The position numbers and the translations under genes are program-made. Source: Psychrobacter ciconiae (GTDB lineage: Bacteria > Pseudomonadota > Gammaproteobacteria > Pseudomonadales > Moraxellaceae). Taken from it: DNA of 64,000 nucleotides. Positions 57,394 to 64,000 of this stretch are shown here, one piece after another. The notes under the pieces were generated by a model that was not told where the DNA came from, searched no databases, and saw only the letters and a list, made by a program, of their open reading frames with translations. Location: contig NZ_CAJGYV010000001.1 of the NCBI RefSeq assembly GCF_904846055.1, forward strand, positions 186,001 through 250,000, written 5' to 3'. Each line of letters begins with the position of its first letter. Position 1 is the first letter of the stretch.

Positions 57394-57426
57394 CCAAACC
57401 GTGCCTCGGGCTAACGCACGGTTTGG
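57394..57426 (+). terminator. Perfect hairpin between yajC and secD
   Basis: CCAAACCGTGC (57394-57404) pairs perfectly with GCACGGTTTGG (57416-57426) across an 11-base loop. No T-run follows, so it may be a partial terminator or an RNA-processing/stability element that sets yajC against secDF expression. Confidence 0.6.
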
Positions 57427-57494
57427 ATTATTGGCAAAGTTTTTGCTTTGCTAAGCCCAGCTTGCTGATATTTTATTAACAAAAAGAAGCGATT

Positions 57495-59372
57495 ATGCAC
57501 TATCCTGCTTGGAAATATGTTCTGATTGCCATTGTGCTTGTCATCTCAGGGCTTTATGCTGCGCCCAATTTGTACCCTGACGAGCCTGCTGTGCAAATCA
57601 CCAGTGCCACCGCCGGCACTCAGCTGACCGAAGGCATTTTGACCGAGTCACAAAACTTATTAAAAGATGCCGGAATCAACTCTCATGATGGCACATTTGA
57701 GGGCAACAGCGCACTTGTCCGCCTTGACAATCCGGTGGCGCAACTAAAAGCGCAAGAGGTATTGCGGCAAAACTTGGGCGATGATTATGTGGTGGCGCTA
57801 AACCTTGCGCAAACGACGCCGCAGTGGCTTCGTGATATTGGCGCTCGACCCATGAAGCTTGGTCTTGACCTTCGTGGCGGGGTGCGCTTTGTTCTTGAAG
57901 TCGATATGAACAAAGCCCTTGAGCAGCGCCTAAGTAGTGCCAGCCGTGATGTTCGCCGTGATTTGCGCGCCGAAAAAATCGCAGTCAAAGGCATCAAAAC
58001 GCAAGATAAAGGTATTGTGCTGCATTTTGCTGATACCCAAGCTCGTGACCGCGCGCAAAATATTTTGCAAAGCTCGATGGGAACGACGTTCAATTTGCAG
58101 TCCGCCATTGACAATCAAGGTGCGGCATTGGTTATGACGTACAATGACGCCACTATTGATGAAATCAACAGCTACGCGGTCAGCCAAAACTTAACGACGC
58201 TTCGCAACCGAATCAGCGAGCTTGGCGTATCAGAAGCATTGGTTCAGTCGCAAGGCGCGAACCGAATCGTGGTTGAGCTGCCTGGGGTTCAAGATACCGC
58301 GGAAGCCAAACGCGTCTTAGGTCGAACGGCAAACCTTGAATTTAGAATGGTGGCTAAAGACAGTAACAACTACACAGGCGGCATTGCCCCTGCAGGAACG
58401 GAAGCCTTTCCGTTTAAATCGCTCGACGGTCCGCCAGTACTGCTCAACCGCCAAGCCATTGTGACCGGTGATAAAGTCACCAACGCCCAAACAAGCCTTG
58501 ATGAAAACGGTCGCCCTGAGGTGAACATCACCCTTGATAGCGCCGGCGGTAAGCTGATGCAAAATGCCACGCGAACGGCAGTTGGCGAGCAAATGGCGGT
58601 CTTGTTTATTGAAAACAAGCAAAAAGTCAGCTACGAAAAAGACCCAAATACGGGTGAGACGGTCGAAGTTCGAACGCCGTATGCCGAAACCAAAGTCATC
58701 AACCGCGCCAACATCCAAGCCGTTCTTGGTTCATCATTCCGAATCACCGGTCTTGACAGCAATGCTGAAGCGGCTGAGCTTGCCTTGCTATTACGCTCAG
58801 GCGCCCTTGCCGCTCCGATGTATTTTGTTGAAGAGCGCACCATTGGACCATCACTTGGTCAAGACAATATTGATAAAGGCTTATTTTCAACGCAGGTGGG
58901 ATATCTGCTTGTCTTTGCCTTTATGATTATTTTTTACCGACTATTTGGGGTGATTGCCAATATTGCCCTTGCGGTAAACGTCATTATCATTGTGGCGGTG
59001 ATGTCCATCTTAGGGTCGTCGCTGACCTTGCCCGGTATTGCAGGTATCGTTTTGACCATCGGTATGGCGGTCGATGCCAACGTGCTGATTTTTGAGCGTA
59101 TCCGAGAAGAGCTTGCCAACGGCGTTCGCCCCAAATCGGCGATTACGGCAGGATTTGACCGAGCGTTTAGCAGTATTTTTGATGCCAACATCACAACCCT
59201 TTTGGTGGCATTTATCTTGTTTGCCATTGGTACAGGACCGATTAAAGGTTTTGCCATTACCCTTGCAATCGGGATTATCAGCTCGCTGTTCACCGCAATT
59301 TTGGTGACCCGAGCGCTGATTCAGATTGCTTATGGCAAACGTAAATCCATCAAACGCTTGAGCATTGGCTAG
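57495..59372 (+). CDS. secD: Protein translocase subunit SecD
   Basis: SecD uses the proton gradient with SecF to pull proteins through SecYEG on the periplasmic side. The 625 residues comprise an N-terminal span, a large periplasmic region with the P1 domain (LGLDLRGGVRFVLEVDMN), and five C-terminal spans with the GIAGIVLTIGMAVDANVLIFERIREE motif that holds proton-path residues. The length matches E. coli SecD (615). secF starts 10 bases after the stop. Confidence 0.97.
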   Translation: MHYPAWKYVLIAIVLVISGLYAAPNLYPDEPAVQITSATAGTQLTEGILTESQNLLKDAGINSHDGTFEGNSALVRLDNPVAQLKAQEVLRQNLGDDYVVALNLAQTTPQWLRDIGARPMKLGLDLRGGVRFVLEVDMNKALEQRLSSASRDVRRDLRAEKIAVKGIKTQDKGIVLHFADTQARDRAQNILQSSMGTTFNLQSAIDNQGAALVMTYNDATIDEINSYAVSQNLTTLRNRISELGVSEALVQSQGANRIVVELPGVQDTAEAKRVLGRTANLEFRMVAKDSNNYTGGIAPAGTEAFPFKSLDGPPVLLNRQAIVTGDKVTNAQTSLDENGRPEVNITLDSAGGKLMQNATRTAVGEQMAVLFIENKQKVSYEKDPNTGETVEVRTPYAETKVINRANIQAVLGSSFRITGLDSNAEAAELALLLRSGALAAPMYFVEERTIGPSLGQDNIDKGLFSTQVGYLLVFAFMIIFYRLFGVIANIALAVNVIIIVAVMSILGSSLTLPGIAGIVLTIGMAVDANVLIFERIREELANGVRPKSAITAGFDRAFSSIFDANITTLLVAFILFAIGTGPIKGFAITLAIGIISSLFTAILVTRALIQIAYGKRKSIKRLSIG

Positions 59373-59381
59373 GAGATTATC

Positions 59382-60575
59382 ATGGCGATTGAACAAAAAA
59401 ATCCCAACGAGACGCCCAACTTGCCGGAAAGCTCAGGCAGCGATGGTAATGACAAGCGCCGACGTCGCAATAAACCGCGCCGCGACGGCAAGGGCAGCAA
59501 TACTCAAGGTGCAGCCAAGCGCTCAAAGCAGCCCACCAAAGCGCTTGATTCCACCACTCTTACTCCTGTTCCTGATATAGAAGCTGATGAGGCGGCACAA
59601 GCTGAAGGCGGTATTAAAGCAGTCGGCGATCAGCGCATCATTCCGTTTATGAGCATCGAAAAGCCGATGGCGATTTTGTCGATGCTGTTAGTTATCGGCA
59701 GTATTATTGCCATTGCGGTGAATGGCTTGAACTTAGGGCTTGACTTTACCGGCGGTGTATCAGCCGACATTCGTTACGAGCAACCGGCAGAACAAGCCGA
59801 TGTGGTGAATGCTTTGGCGGATAATGGCTTTAATGATGCCGTTGTTCAGTATCTAGGAACGCGCGAAGAGCTTTTAGTAAGATTGCCGCCGCAATCAGAC
59901 AACGTTGAGGGGCTCAATAGCTCGCTTAGTAAAGCACTTGAGCTGCCAAATAACCACGCCGAAATCAGTAACGTTAACATCATCGGCAGCCAAGTTGGCA
60001 ATGAGATTTATCTCAACTCCGTGATGGCGCTGGCACTAGCGTTAGCTTCAATGCTTGGTTATGTGGCGCTGCGCTTTCAGTTCAAACTGGCACTTGGCGC
60101 TGTATTGGCGCTCTTTCACGACGCCATTGTCGTGATTGGAGTCTTTGCCCTCTTTGGCTTCCCGTTTGACTTGACGGTTTTGGCGGCGGTGTTGGCATTG
60201 ATTGGTTACTCACTTAACGACACCATCGTCGTTTATGACCGGATTCGCGAAAACTTTCGCCGCGTTCGTGGTATCAGCCCACGGCAAATTGTTGATTTGT
60301 CCTTGACCGAAACCCTGCGCCGAACCATCATGACCATTTCTACCGTGCTTTTGGTGGTGTTGGCGATGATGCTACTTGGCGGTGAAGGGCTGTTTTGGTT
60401 CTCCGTGGCGCTATTTATCGGCTTGATCGCTGGGACATACTCATCAACCTACATTTCAAGTTCAATCCCGCTTGCAATGGGACTGTCGCGCGATGACTTT
60501 GTGGTTAAAGTCAAACCTGAATTTGAAGAAGAAGTGGTCAGTTTCAACGACCCAAAAATGTTTGAAGACAACTAA
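59382..60575 (+). CDS. secF: Protein translocase subunit SecF
   Basis: Partner of SecD in the RND-type translocation motor. The membrane core has LGLDFTGGVSADIRYE after the first span, then ALIGYSLNDTIVVYDRIRENFR, the SecF signature. The 397-residue length exceeds E. coli SecF (323) because of an N-terminal hydrophilic extension of about 90 residues. This extension is Lys/Arg/Asn-rich at first (DKRRRRNKPRRDGKG) and then acidic, before the first span. A strong terminator follows. Confidence 0.95.
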   Translation: MAIEQKNPNETPNLPESSGSDGNDKRRRRNKPRRDGKGSNTQGAAKRSKQPTKALDSTTLTPVPDIEADEAAQAEGGIKAVGDQRIIPFMSIEKPMAILSMLLVIGSIIAIAVNGLNLGLDFTGGVSADIRYEQPAEQADVVNALADNGFNDAVVQYLGTREELLVRLPPQSDNVEGLNSSLSKALELPNNHAEISNVNIIGSQVGNEIYLNSVMALALALASMLGYVALRFQFKLALGAVLALFHDAIVVIGVFALFGFPFDLTVLAAVLALIGYSLNDTIVVYDRIRENFRRVRGISPRQIVDLSLTETLRRTIMTISTVLLVVLAMMLLGGEGLFWFSVALFIGLIAGTYSSTYISSSIPLAMGLSRDDFVVKVKPEFEEEVVSFNDPKMFEDN

Positions 60576-60592
60576 TCCTTTAAGCGATGAAT

Positions 60593-60624
60593 AAAAGCAC
60601 CTACTTTTAGGTGCTTTTGTTTTA
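60593..60624 (+). terminator. secF terminator
   Basis: AAAAGCACCTA, CTTT, TAGGTGCTTTTGTTTT: 11-bp perfect hairpin with a T-rich tail, 17 bases after secF. Confidence 0.92.
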
Positions 60625-60649
60625 TTGACATTAAGAGTTATTAACAACT

Positions 60650-62035
60650 ATGACCGACCATGCCCAAAGCCATGCCATCGATGTCCGCTATTTAAAAATC
60701 ATAGCCATTGCCATTCCGGTTATTTTGGCAAACTTAGCCATGCCGTTTCAAAGTTTAATTGATACCGCCATCGTTGGTCATTTAGACAACGCCGCTTATC
60801 TTGCCGGAATGGGGCTTGCTATTCAGCTGTTGTCATTGGTTTTGGTCAGTTTTAACTTTTTGCAGTATGCGTCCTCAGGGCTTGCCGCTCAAGCGCTTGG
60901 TAAAATGACCTACGCCACTCCAAGTCATACAAACAACGCCCCGCTGCTGGCGATTTTGCAGCGAGCGCTATTGTTAGCGGCGGCTATTGGTTTGGTGCTT
61001 TTGCTCATCAAGCCTTTATTAATCAAGTTTGGATTGCAGCTTCTTGCGGCAAATCCTGACAGTGCAAAAGCGGCAACCACGTATTTAAACGTGCGCTTTT
61101 GGGGGGTGATTGCCGAGCTTATGAATTTTGCATTTATCGGCTGGTTTGCAGGTCAAGGCAAAACGCGCTATATGCTGTATCAGCAAGGTTTGATTGCCGT
61201 GTTAAACGTCGTTTTGACACTGTTTTTTGTCTTTGGTCTTGATTTGGGGCTAGCAGGAGTTGCACTGGGCACAACACTTGCTTTTTGGTCAGGCGTTATC
61301 ATCGCGCTTTGGCTTACCACTTTACATCTAGGCGTTTCTTGGCGAGCTTTATTTAGCATAGACAAAGCTTTGGTGACTAAAGATAGTATGCTTAGGCTAT
61401 TTTCGCTAAATAAAGATATTTTTATCCGAACGCTGATTTTAACGCTCAGCTTCACTTGGGTGACCAGACTTTCTGCTCAAAGCGGCGATTTGGTTCTCGC
61501 AGCAAACGCCATTTTGCTACAAGTGCTGAGCATTTCAGCGTTTGCGCTCGATGGCGTTGCCGTATCTGCTGAAACGCTCAGCGGTCAAGCTGCCGGTCGC
61601 CGCGACTGGTCACGATTTTCGCTGATTATCAAACGCACCGGCATTGTCAGTTATGGCTTAGCGGCTGTGATAACGCTCATTTGGTGGTTGATCATGCCAT
61701 TTTATTTGCCGATGATGACCAATATCAGTGAGGTTCTTGCCTTAGCTGCTGACTATAGCGGCTTTGCGATTGTGTTGCCTTTAATCGGTGTCGGCGCTTA
61801 TTGGATTGACGGGATATTTTTTGGCTTAACCGCAGGAAAAATTATCCGCAACGCGGCAATCATTTGGGCGGTCATCTTTTTCCCACTAAGCTTTTGGTTT
61901 TATGAAGAGTTTGGCATGCTTGGGATTTGGCTGAGCGTTTGGAGTATTTTATTACTTAGACTGTTGGTATTAAGCGGCTTTTTATTAACCGCCAAATTGT
62001 CCGGAAGTTATGAATCACTGCAGCCTAATCCTTGA
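60650..62035 (+). CDS. dinF: MATE-family efflux transporter, DinF type
   Basis: A 461-residue inner-membrane protein with about 12 hydrophobic segments in two halves, characteristic of MATE cation/drug antiporters. The N-terminal segment IPVILANLAMPFQSLIDTAIVGHL is close to the DinF/NorM pattern, and GLAAQALGK follows. The second half has SAETLSGQAAGRRDWSRF. It probably exports organic cations or oxidised metabolites driven by Na+ or H+. It starts 25 bases after the secF terminator. No lexA gene or SOS box is adjacent. Confidence 0.9.
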   Translation: MTDHAQSHAIDVRYLKIIAIAIPVILANLAMPFQSLIDTAIVGHLDNAAYLAGMGLAIQLLSLVLVSFNFLQYASSGLAAQALGKMTYATPSHTNNAPLLAILQRALLLAAAIGLVLLLIKPLLIKFGLQLLAANPDSAKAATTYLNVRFWGVIAELMNFAFIGWFAGQGKTRYMLYQQGLIAVLNVVLTLFFVFGLDLGLAGVALGTTLAFWSGVIIALWLTTLHLGVSWRALFSIDKALVTKDSMLRLFSLNKDIFIRTLILTLSFTWVTRLSAQSGDLVLAANAILLQVLSISAFALDGVAVSAETLSGQAAGRRDWSRFSLIIKRTGIVSYGLAAVITLIWWLIMPFYLPMMTNISEVLALAADYSGFAIVLPLIGVGAYWIDGIFFGLTAGKIIRNAAIIWAVIFFPLSFWFYEEFGMLGIWLSVWSILLLRLLVLSGFLLTAKLSGSYESLQPNP

Positions 62036-62071
62036 TCGATCCGTGCTAAAATGACCGCTCTCAATTAACCT

Positions 62072-62815
62072 TTGGAAATAATATCAATTGTGAAAGTAGC
62101 AAGCTTAACAAACTCAGAATATTTATGGTCAGCAGGGTTTAAAAAAAGCATTCCCGTAGCCATGGGATACTTGCCGGCAGGGATTGCTTTTGGGGTGCTG
62201 GCACAGGTGGCGGGCGTGCCGATTTGGGCAACGCTGCTGCTCAGCATGTTATTATACGCCGGAGCGGCGCAATATGCCTGCCTGCCAATGCTCAGCTCAG
62301 GGCTGCCGATAGGAACGATAGCCACCAATATTGCCGCTATCAATTTGCGCCATGTGTTTTATGCCATGCCGCTATTGCAATCGATGCCCCAAAATAAAAT
62401 CGCCAAAACGTATTGCTTATTTGCGCTCACCGATGAGACGTTTTCATTAATGACCAGTTTGCCGCCAGATGAACGCCCTGCCCTTATCCTGCCCATCAGC
62501 TTGTTTAACCAAAGCTGGTGGGTAATTGCCACCGCTCTTGGGGTCATGATCGGCAGCGCCCTTAATGATTTAGTGCCGCATTTGGACTTTGCGCTGGTTT
62601 GCTTATTTGCGATTTTGGCTTATGAGCAATTTGCAACCATCAAACGCTATTTTCCGATGCTTGTTGCTGCCATTGCCCTTGTTTTGGCATCACTGGTTAC
62701 CCAAGACTGGCTCCTTTTGGTGGCAATTGTGATTTGTATGTTATTAATTTTGGCTCGCGGCGCTTTTTTTACTCAAGGCATTGCCAGTTGTGAGGGCAGC
62801 TCTGATGACCAGTAA
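62072..62815 (+). CDS. azlC: AzlC-family branched-chain amino acid exporter, large subunit
   Basis: A 247-residue (from TTG 62072) inner-membrane protein with about seven hydrophobic segments. The GYLPAGIAFGVLA, LLYAGAAQYA and INLRHVFYAM motifs are AzlC family markers. With AzlD it exports branched-chain amino acids, as BrnFE does in Corynebacterium and YgaZH in E. coli. The start is uncertain: TTG 62072 or GTG 62090; neither has a strong ribosome site. It overlaps azlD by 11 bases. Confidence 0.88.
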   Translation: MEIISIVKVASLTNSEYLWSAGFKKSIPVAMGYLPAGIAFGVLAQVAGVPIWATLLLSMLLYAGAAQYACLPMLSSGLPIGTIATNIAAINLRHVFYAMPLLQSMPQNKIAKTYCLFALTDETFSLMTSLPPDERPALILPISLFNQSWWVIATALGVMIGSALNDLVPHLDFALVCLFAILAYEQFATIKRYFPMLVAAIALVLASLVTQDWLLLVAIVICMLLILARGAFFTQGIASCEGSSDDQ

Positions 62816-63155
62816 CTATTTGATTGCAGCCACCATGGCTATGGCAGCGGTTACCTTTTTAACGCGAGCAACCCCCGCCTTAATTCCTAAAAAATTGCTA
62901 GACACGCCTTGGCTACATCGGCTTAATGAAAGCTTGCCGCTGTCAGTATTAACGCTGCTGATTTTAACCAGTTTGTCTTACCAAGGCTTAACACCGTCTT
63001 TCAGTAACCCAAAAGCTCAGTTATTGGCGGCACAAATTATTGCGCTTTTGCTCGTCTTACTGGTTTATCACCTCAGCCGTCAGCTTTTGGTGAGTATGGT
63101 CGTTGGCATTGCCGCGCTTAATGGCGTGCTTTGGTTATTTTCTTTTTTAAGCTAG
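62805..63155 (+). CDS. azlD: AzlD-family branched-chain amino acid exporter, small subunit
   Basis: A 116-residue membrane protein with about four spans, beginning MTSNYLIAAT. The FLTRATPALIP segment is the AzlD signature. I chose the ATG at 62805, with GAGGG eight bases upstream inside azlC, giving an 11-base overlap and coupled translation. It works only as a pair with AzlC. The open frame starts 8 codons earlier at a non-ATG codon. Confidence 0.88.
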   Translation: MTSNYLIAATMAMAAVTFLTRATPALIPKKLLDTPWLHRLNESLPLSVLTLLILTSLSYQGLTPSFSNPKAQLLAAQIIALLLVLLVYHLSRQLLVSMVVGIAALNGVLWLFSFLS

Positions 63156-63175
63156 ATGCTAAATTTTGGCAATAA

Positions 63176-63205
63176 AAAAAGCTGAGAATTCACTCTCAGC
63201 TTTTT
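63176..63205. terminator. Bidirectional terminator
   Basis: AAAAAGCTGAGA, ATTCAC, TCTCAGCTTTTT, between the convergent azlD and purF genes. Confidence 0.92.
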
Positions 63206-63220
63206 ATCGCGTAAAAGGTC

Positions 63221-64000
63221 TTAATCGTATTCTGCAACGCCCATCATATCTACAGGTGTATCAGCGACGATTTGAACGCCTTTTTTACTGATTTTGGCAG
63301 TCTCAGAGCGCAGCTCTTGCAAATGCTCAAGGTAAGCTTCATTAATTTGACCGGTGATATAGCAGCCGTTAAACACAGAGCAATCAAAGCCTTGAACGCG
63401 GCTGTGCTTGGTGTCTTTCACCGCCTCAATCAGGTCGTCCAAATCTTGGAAAATCAAGCGGTCAGCGCCAATAATCTCGCGGACTTCCTCAACGCTGTTG
63501 CCCGACGCTATCAGCTCGCTACGGACGGGCATGTCAATGCCATAAACGTTCGGGAACTCAACTGGCGGCGCGGCACTGGCAAAAAATACTTTTCTTGCGC
63601 CGGCATCACGCGCCATTTGAATGATTTCGTGACAGGTGGTGCCGCGAACGATAGAATCATCGACAAGCAAGACGTTTTTACCTTTGAATTCTAGCGGGAC
63701 GGCGCTGAGTTTTTGGCGAACTGATTTTTTGCGCTGCTGTTGCCCAGGCATAATAAAAGTGCGACCAATGTAGCGGTTTTTCATAAAGCCTTCACGGTAC
63801 TTGACGTTCATTTTCATAGCAAGTTCCATCGCTGAGGTTCGCGAGGTGTCCGGAATCGGGATGACCACATCAATATCATGGTCTTCGCCCCACTCGTGCA
63901 GGATTTTTTGTGCCAATTTTTCGCCCATTCGCAATCGCGCTTTATAGACCGAAATGTTATCCATAATCGAGTCAGGGCGCGCAAAATACACGTATTCAAA
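63221..64000 (-). CDS. purF: Amidophosphoribosyltransferase PurF, C-terminal half (cut by window end)
   Basis: PurF makes phosphoribosylamine from PRPP and glutamine, the first step of purine synthesis. About 259 residues are visible and the frame is open to the last base of the window. So the gene continues outside, with the N-terminal glutamine amidotransferase domain missing. Present are [17 protein letters not shown], and the PRPP-binding loop [17 protein letters not shown]. The C-terminal [15 protein letters not shown] follows, then about 40 residues to the stop. Confidence 0.94.
   Translation of the reverse strand, partial: FEYVYFARPDSIMDNISVYKARLRMGEKLAQKILHEWGEDHDIDVVIPIPDTSRTSAMELAMKMNVKYREGFMKNRYIGRTFIMPGQQQRKKSVRQKLSAVPLEFKGKNVLLVDDSIVRGTTCHEIIQMARDAGARKVFFASAAPPVEFPNVYGIDMPVRSELIASGNSVEEVREIIGADRLIFQDLDDLIEAVKDTKHSRVQGFDCSVFNGCYITGQINEAYLEHLQELRSETAKISKKGVQIVADTPVDMMGVAEYD

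Overview
The window looks like the chromosome of a gammaproteobacterium of the family Moraxellaceae, most likely Psychrobacter or a close relative. The evidence is moderate GC, a dnaG-rpoD pair, a tolQRAB block, nrdA/nrdB/ferredoxin, yajC-secD-secF, and acidic or low-complexity extensions on several housekeeping proteins. This assignment is inference from gene content; no rRNA or tRNA gene was seen.

Layout. 1-2236: an unidentified ORF at the left edge, an IS3-family remnant and glutathione-dependent formaldehyde dehydrogenase. 2237-7663: the DEAH helicase HrpA and a PAP2-family membrane phosphatase. 7673-9680: an intact IS607-type element (serine recombinase plus TnpB) with a chain of hairpins after tnpB that looks like an omegaRNA. 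9701-16309: a purine-catabolism operon on the minus strand (xdhA-xdhB-xdhC-guaD). Its leader at 16351-16423 has a strong intrinsic terminator and a competing upstream stem, so I propose a xanthine-type riboswitch/attenuator. 16704-20635: proline utilisation, with the C-terminal PutA domain encoded as a separate, translationally coupled gene. 20990-22285: an AzgA-type purine permease. 22752-26523: tolQ-tolR-tolA-tolB, not followed by pal. 26654-28581: an IS982 element with perfect ends and a 7-bp target duplication, then a damaged IS630-family element. 28640-29316: a divergent pair of small envelope proteins. 29411-33219: a Tat-exported flavin amine oxidase between two c-type cytochromes, which looks like a periplasmic amine dehydrogenase that passes electrons to cytochrome c.

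33607-36516: a 49-residue lipoprotein, a flavodoxin-family protein, pgeF and rluD. 36877-42728: bamD, dnaG and rpoD. 42874-49055: ybeD, nrdA, an AT-rich insertion with a broken two-TM protein gene and a 47-residue ORF, nrdB and a 2Fe-2S ferredoxin. Two good NrdR boxes precede nrdA. 49139-56681: a DegS-like protease, a Nif3 protein, a MltD-like lytic transglycosylase with seven LysM repeats, a secreted NTF2-like protein and a CNNM/CorC-type membrane protein. 57045-60575: yajC, secD, secF. 60650-64000: a MATE exporter, the azlCD branched-chain amino acid exporter and the C-terminal half of purF, cut by the window end.

Functional themes. Guanine taken up by the permease can pass through GuaD to xanthine and through XdhAB, matured by XdhC, to urate. 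The putative leader switch would control all four catabolic genes. The amine oxidase and cytochrome genes form a second self-contained catabolic module. Most intergenic junctions carry clear intrinsic terminators. Extended -10 motifs of the TGnTAnAnT type precede bamD, dnaG and rpoD.
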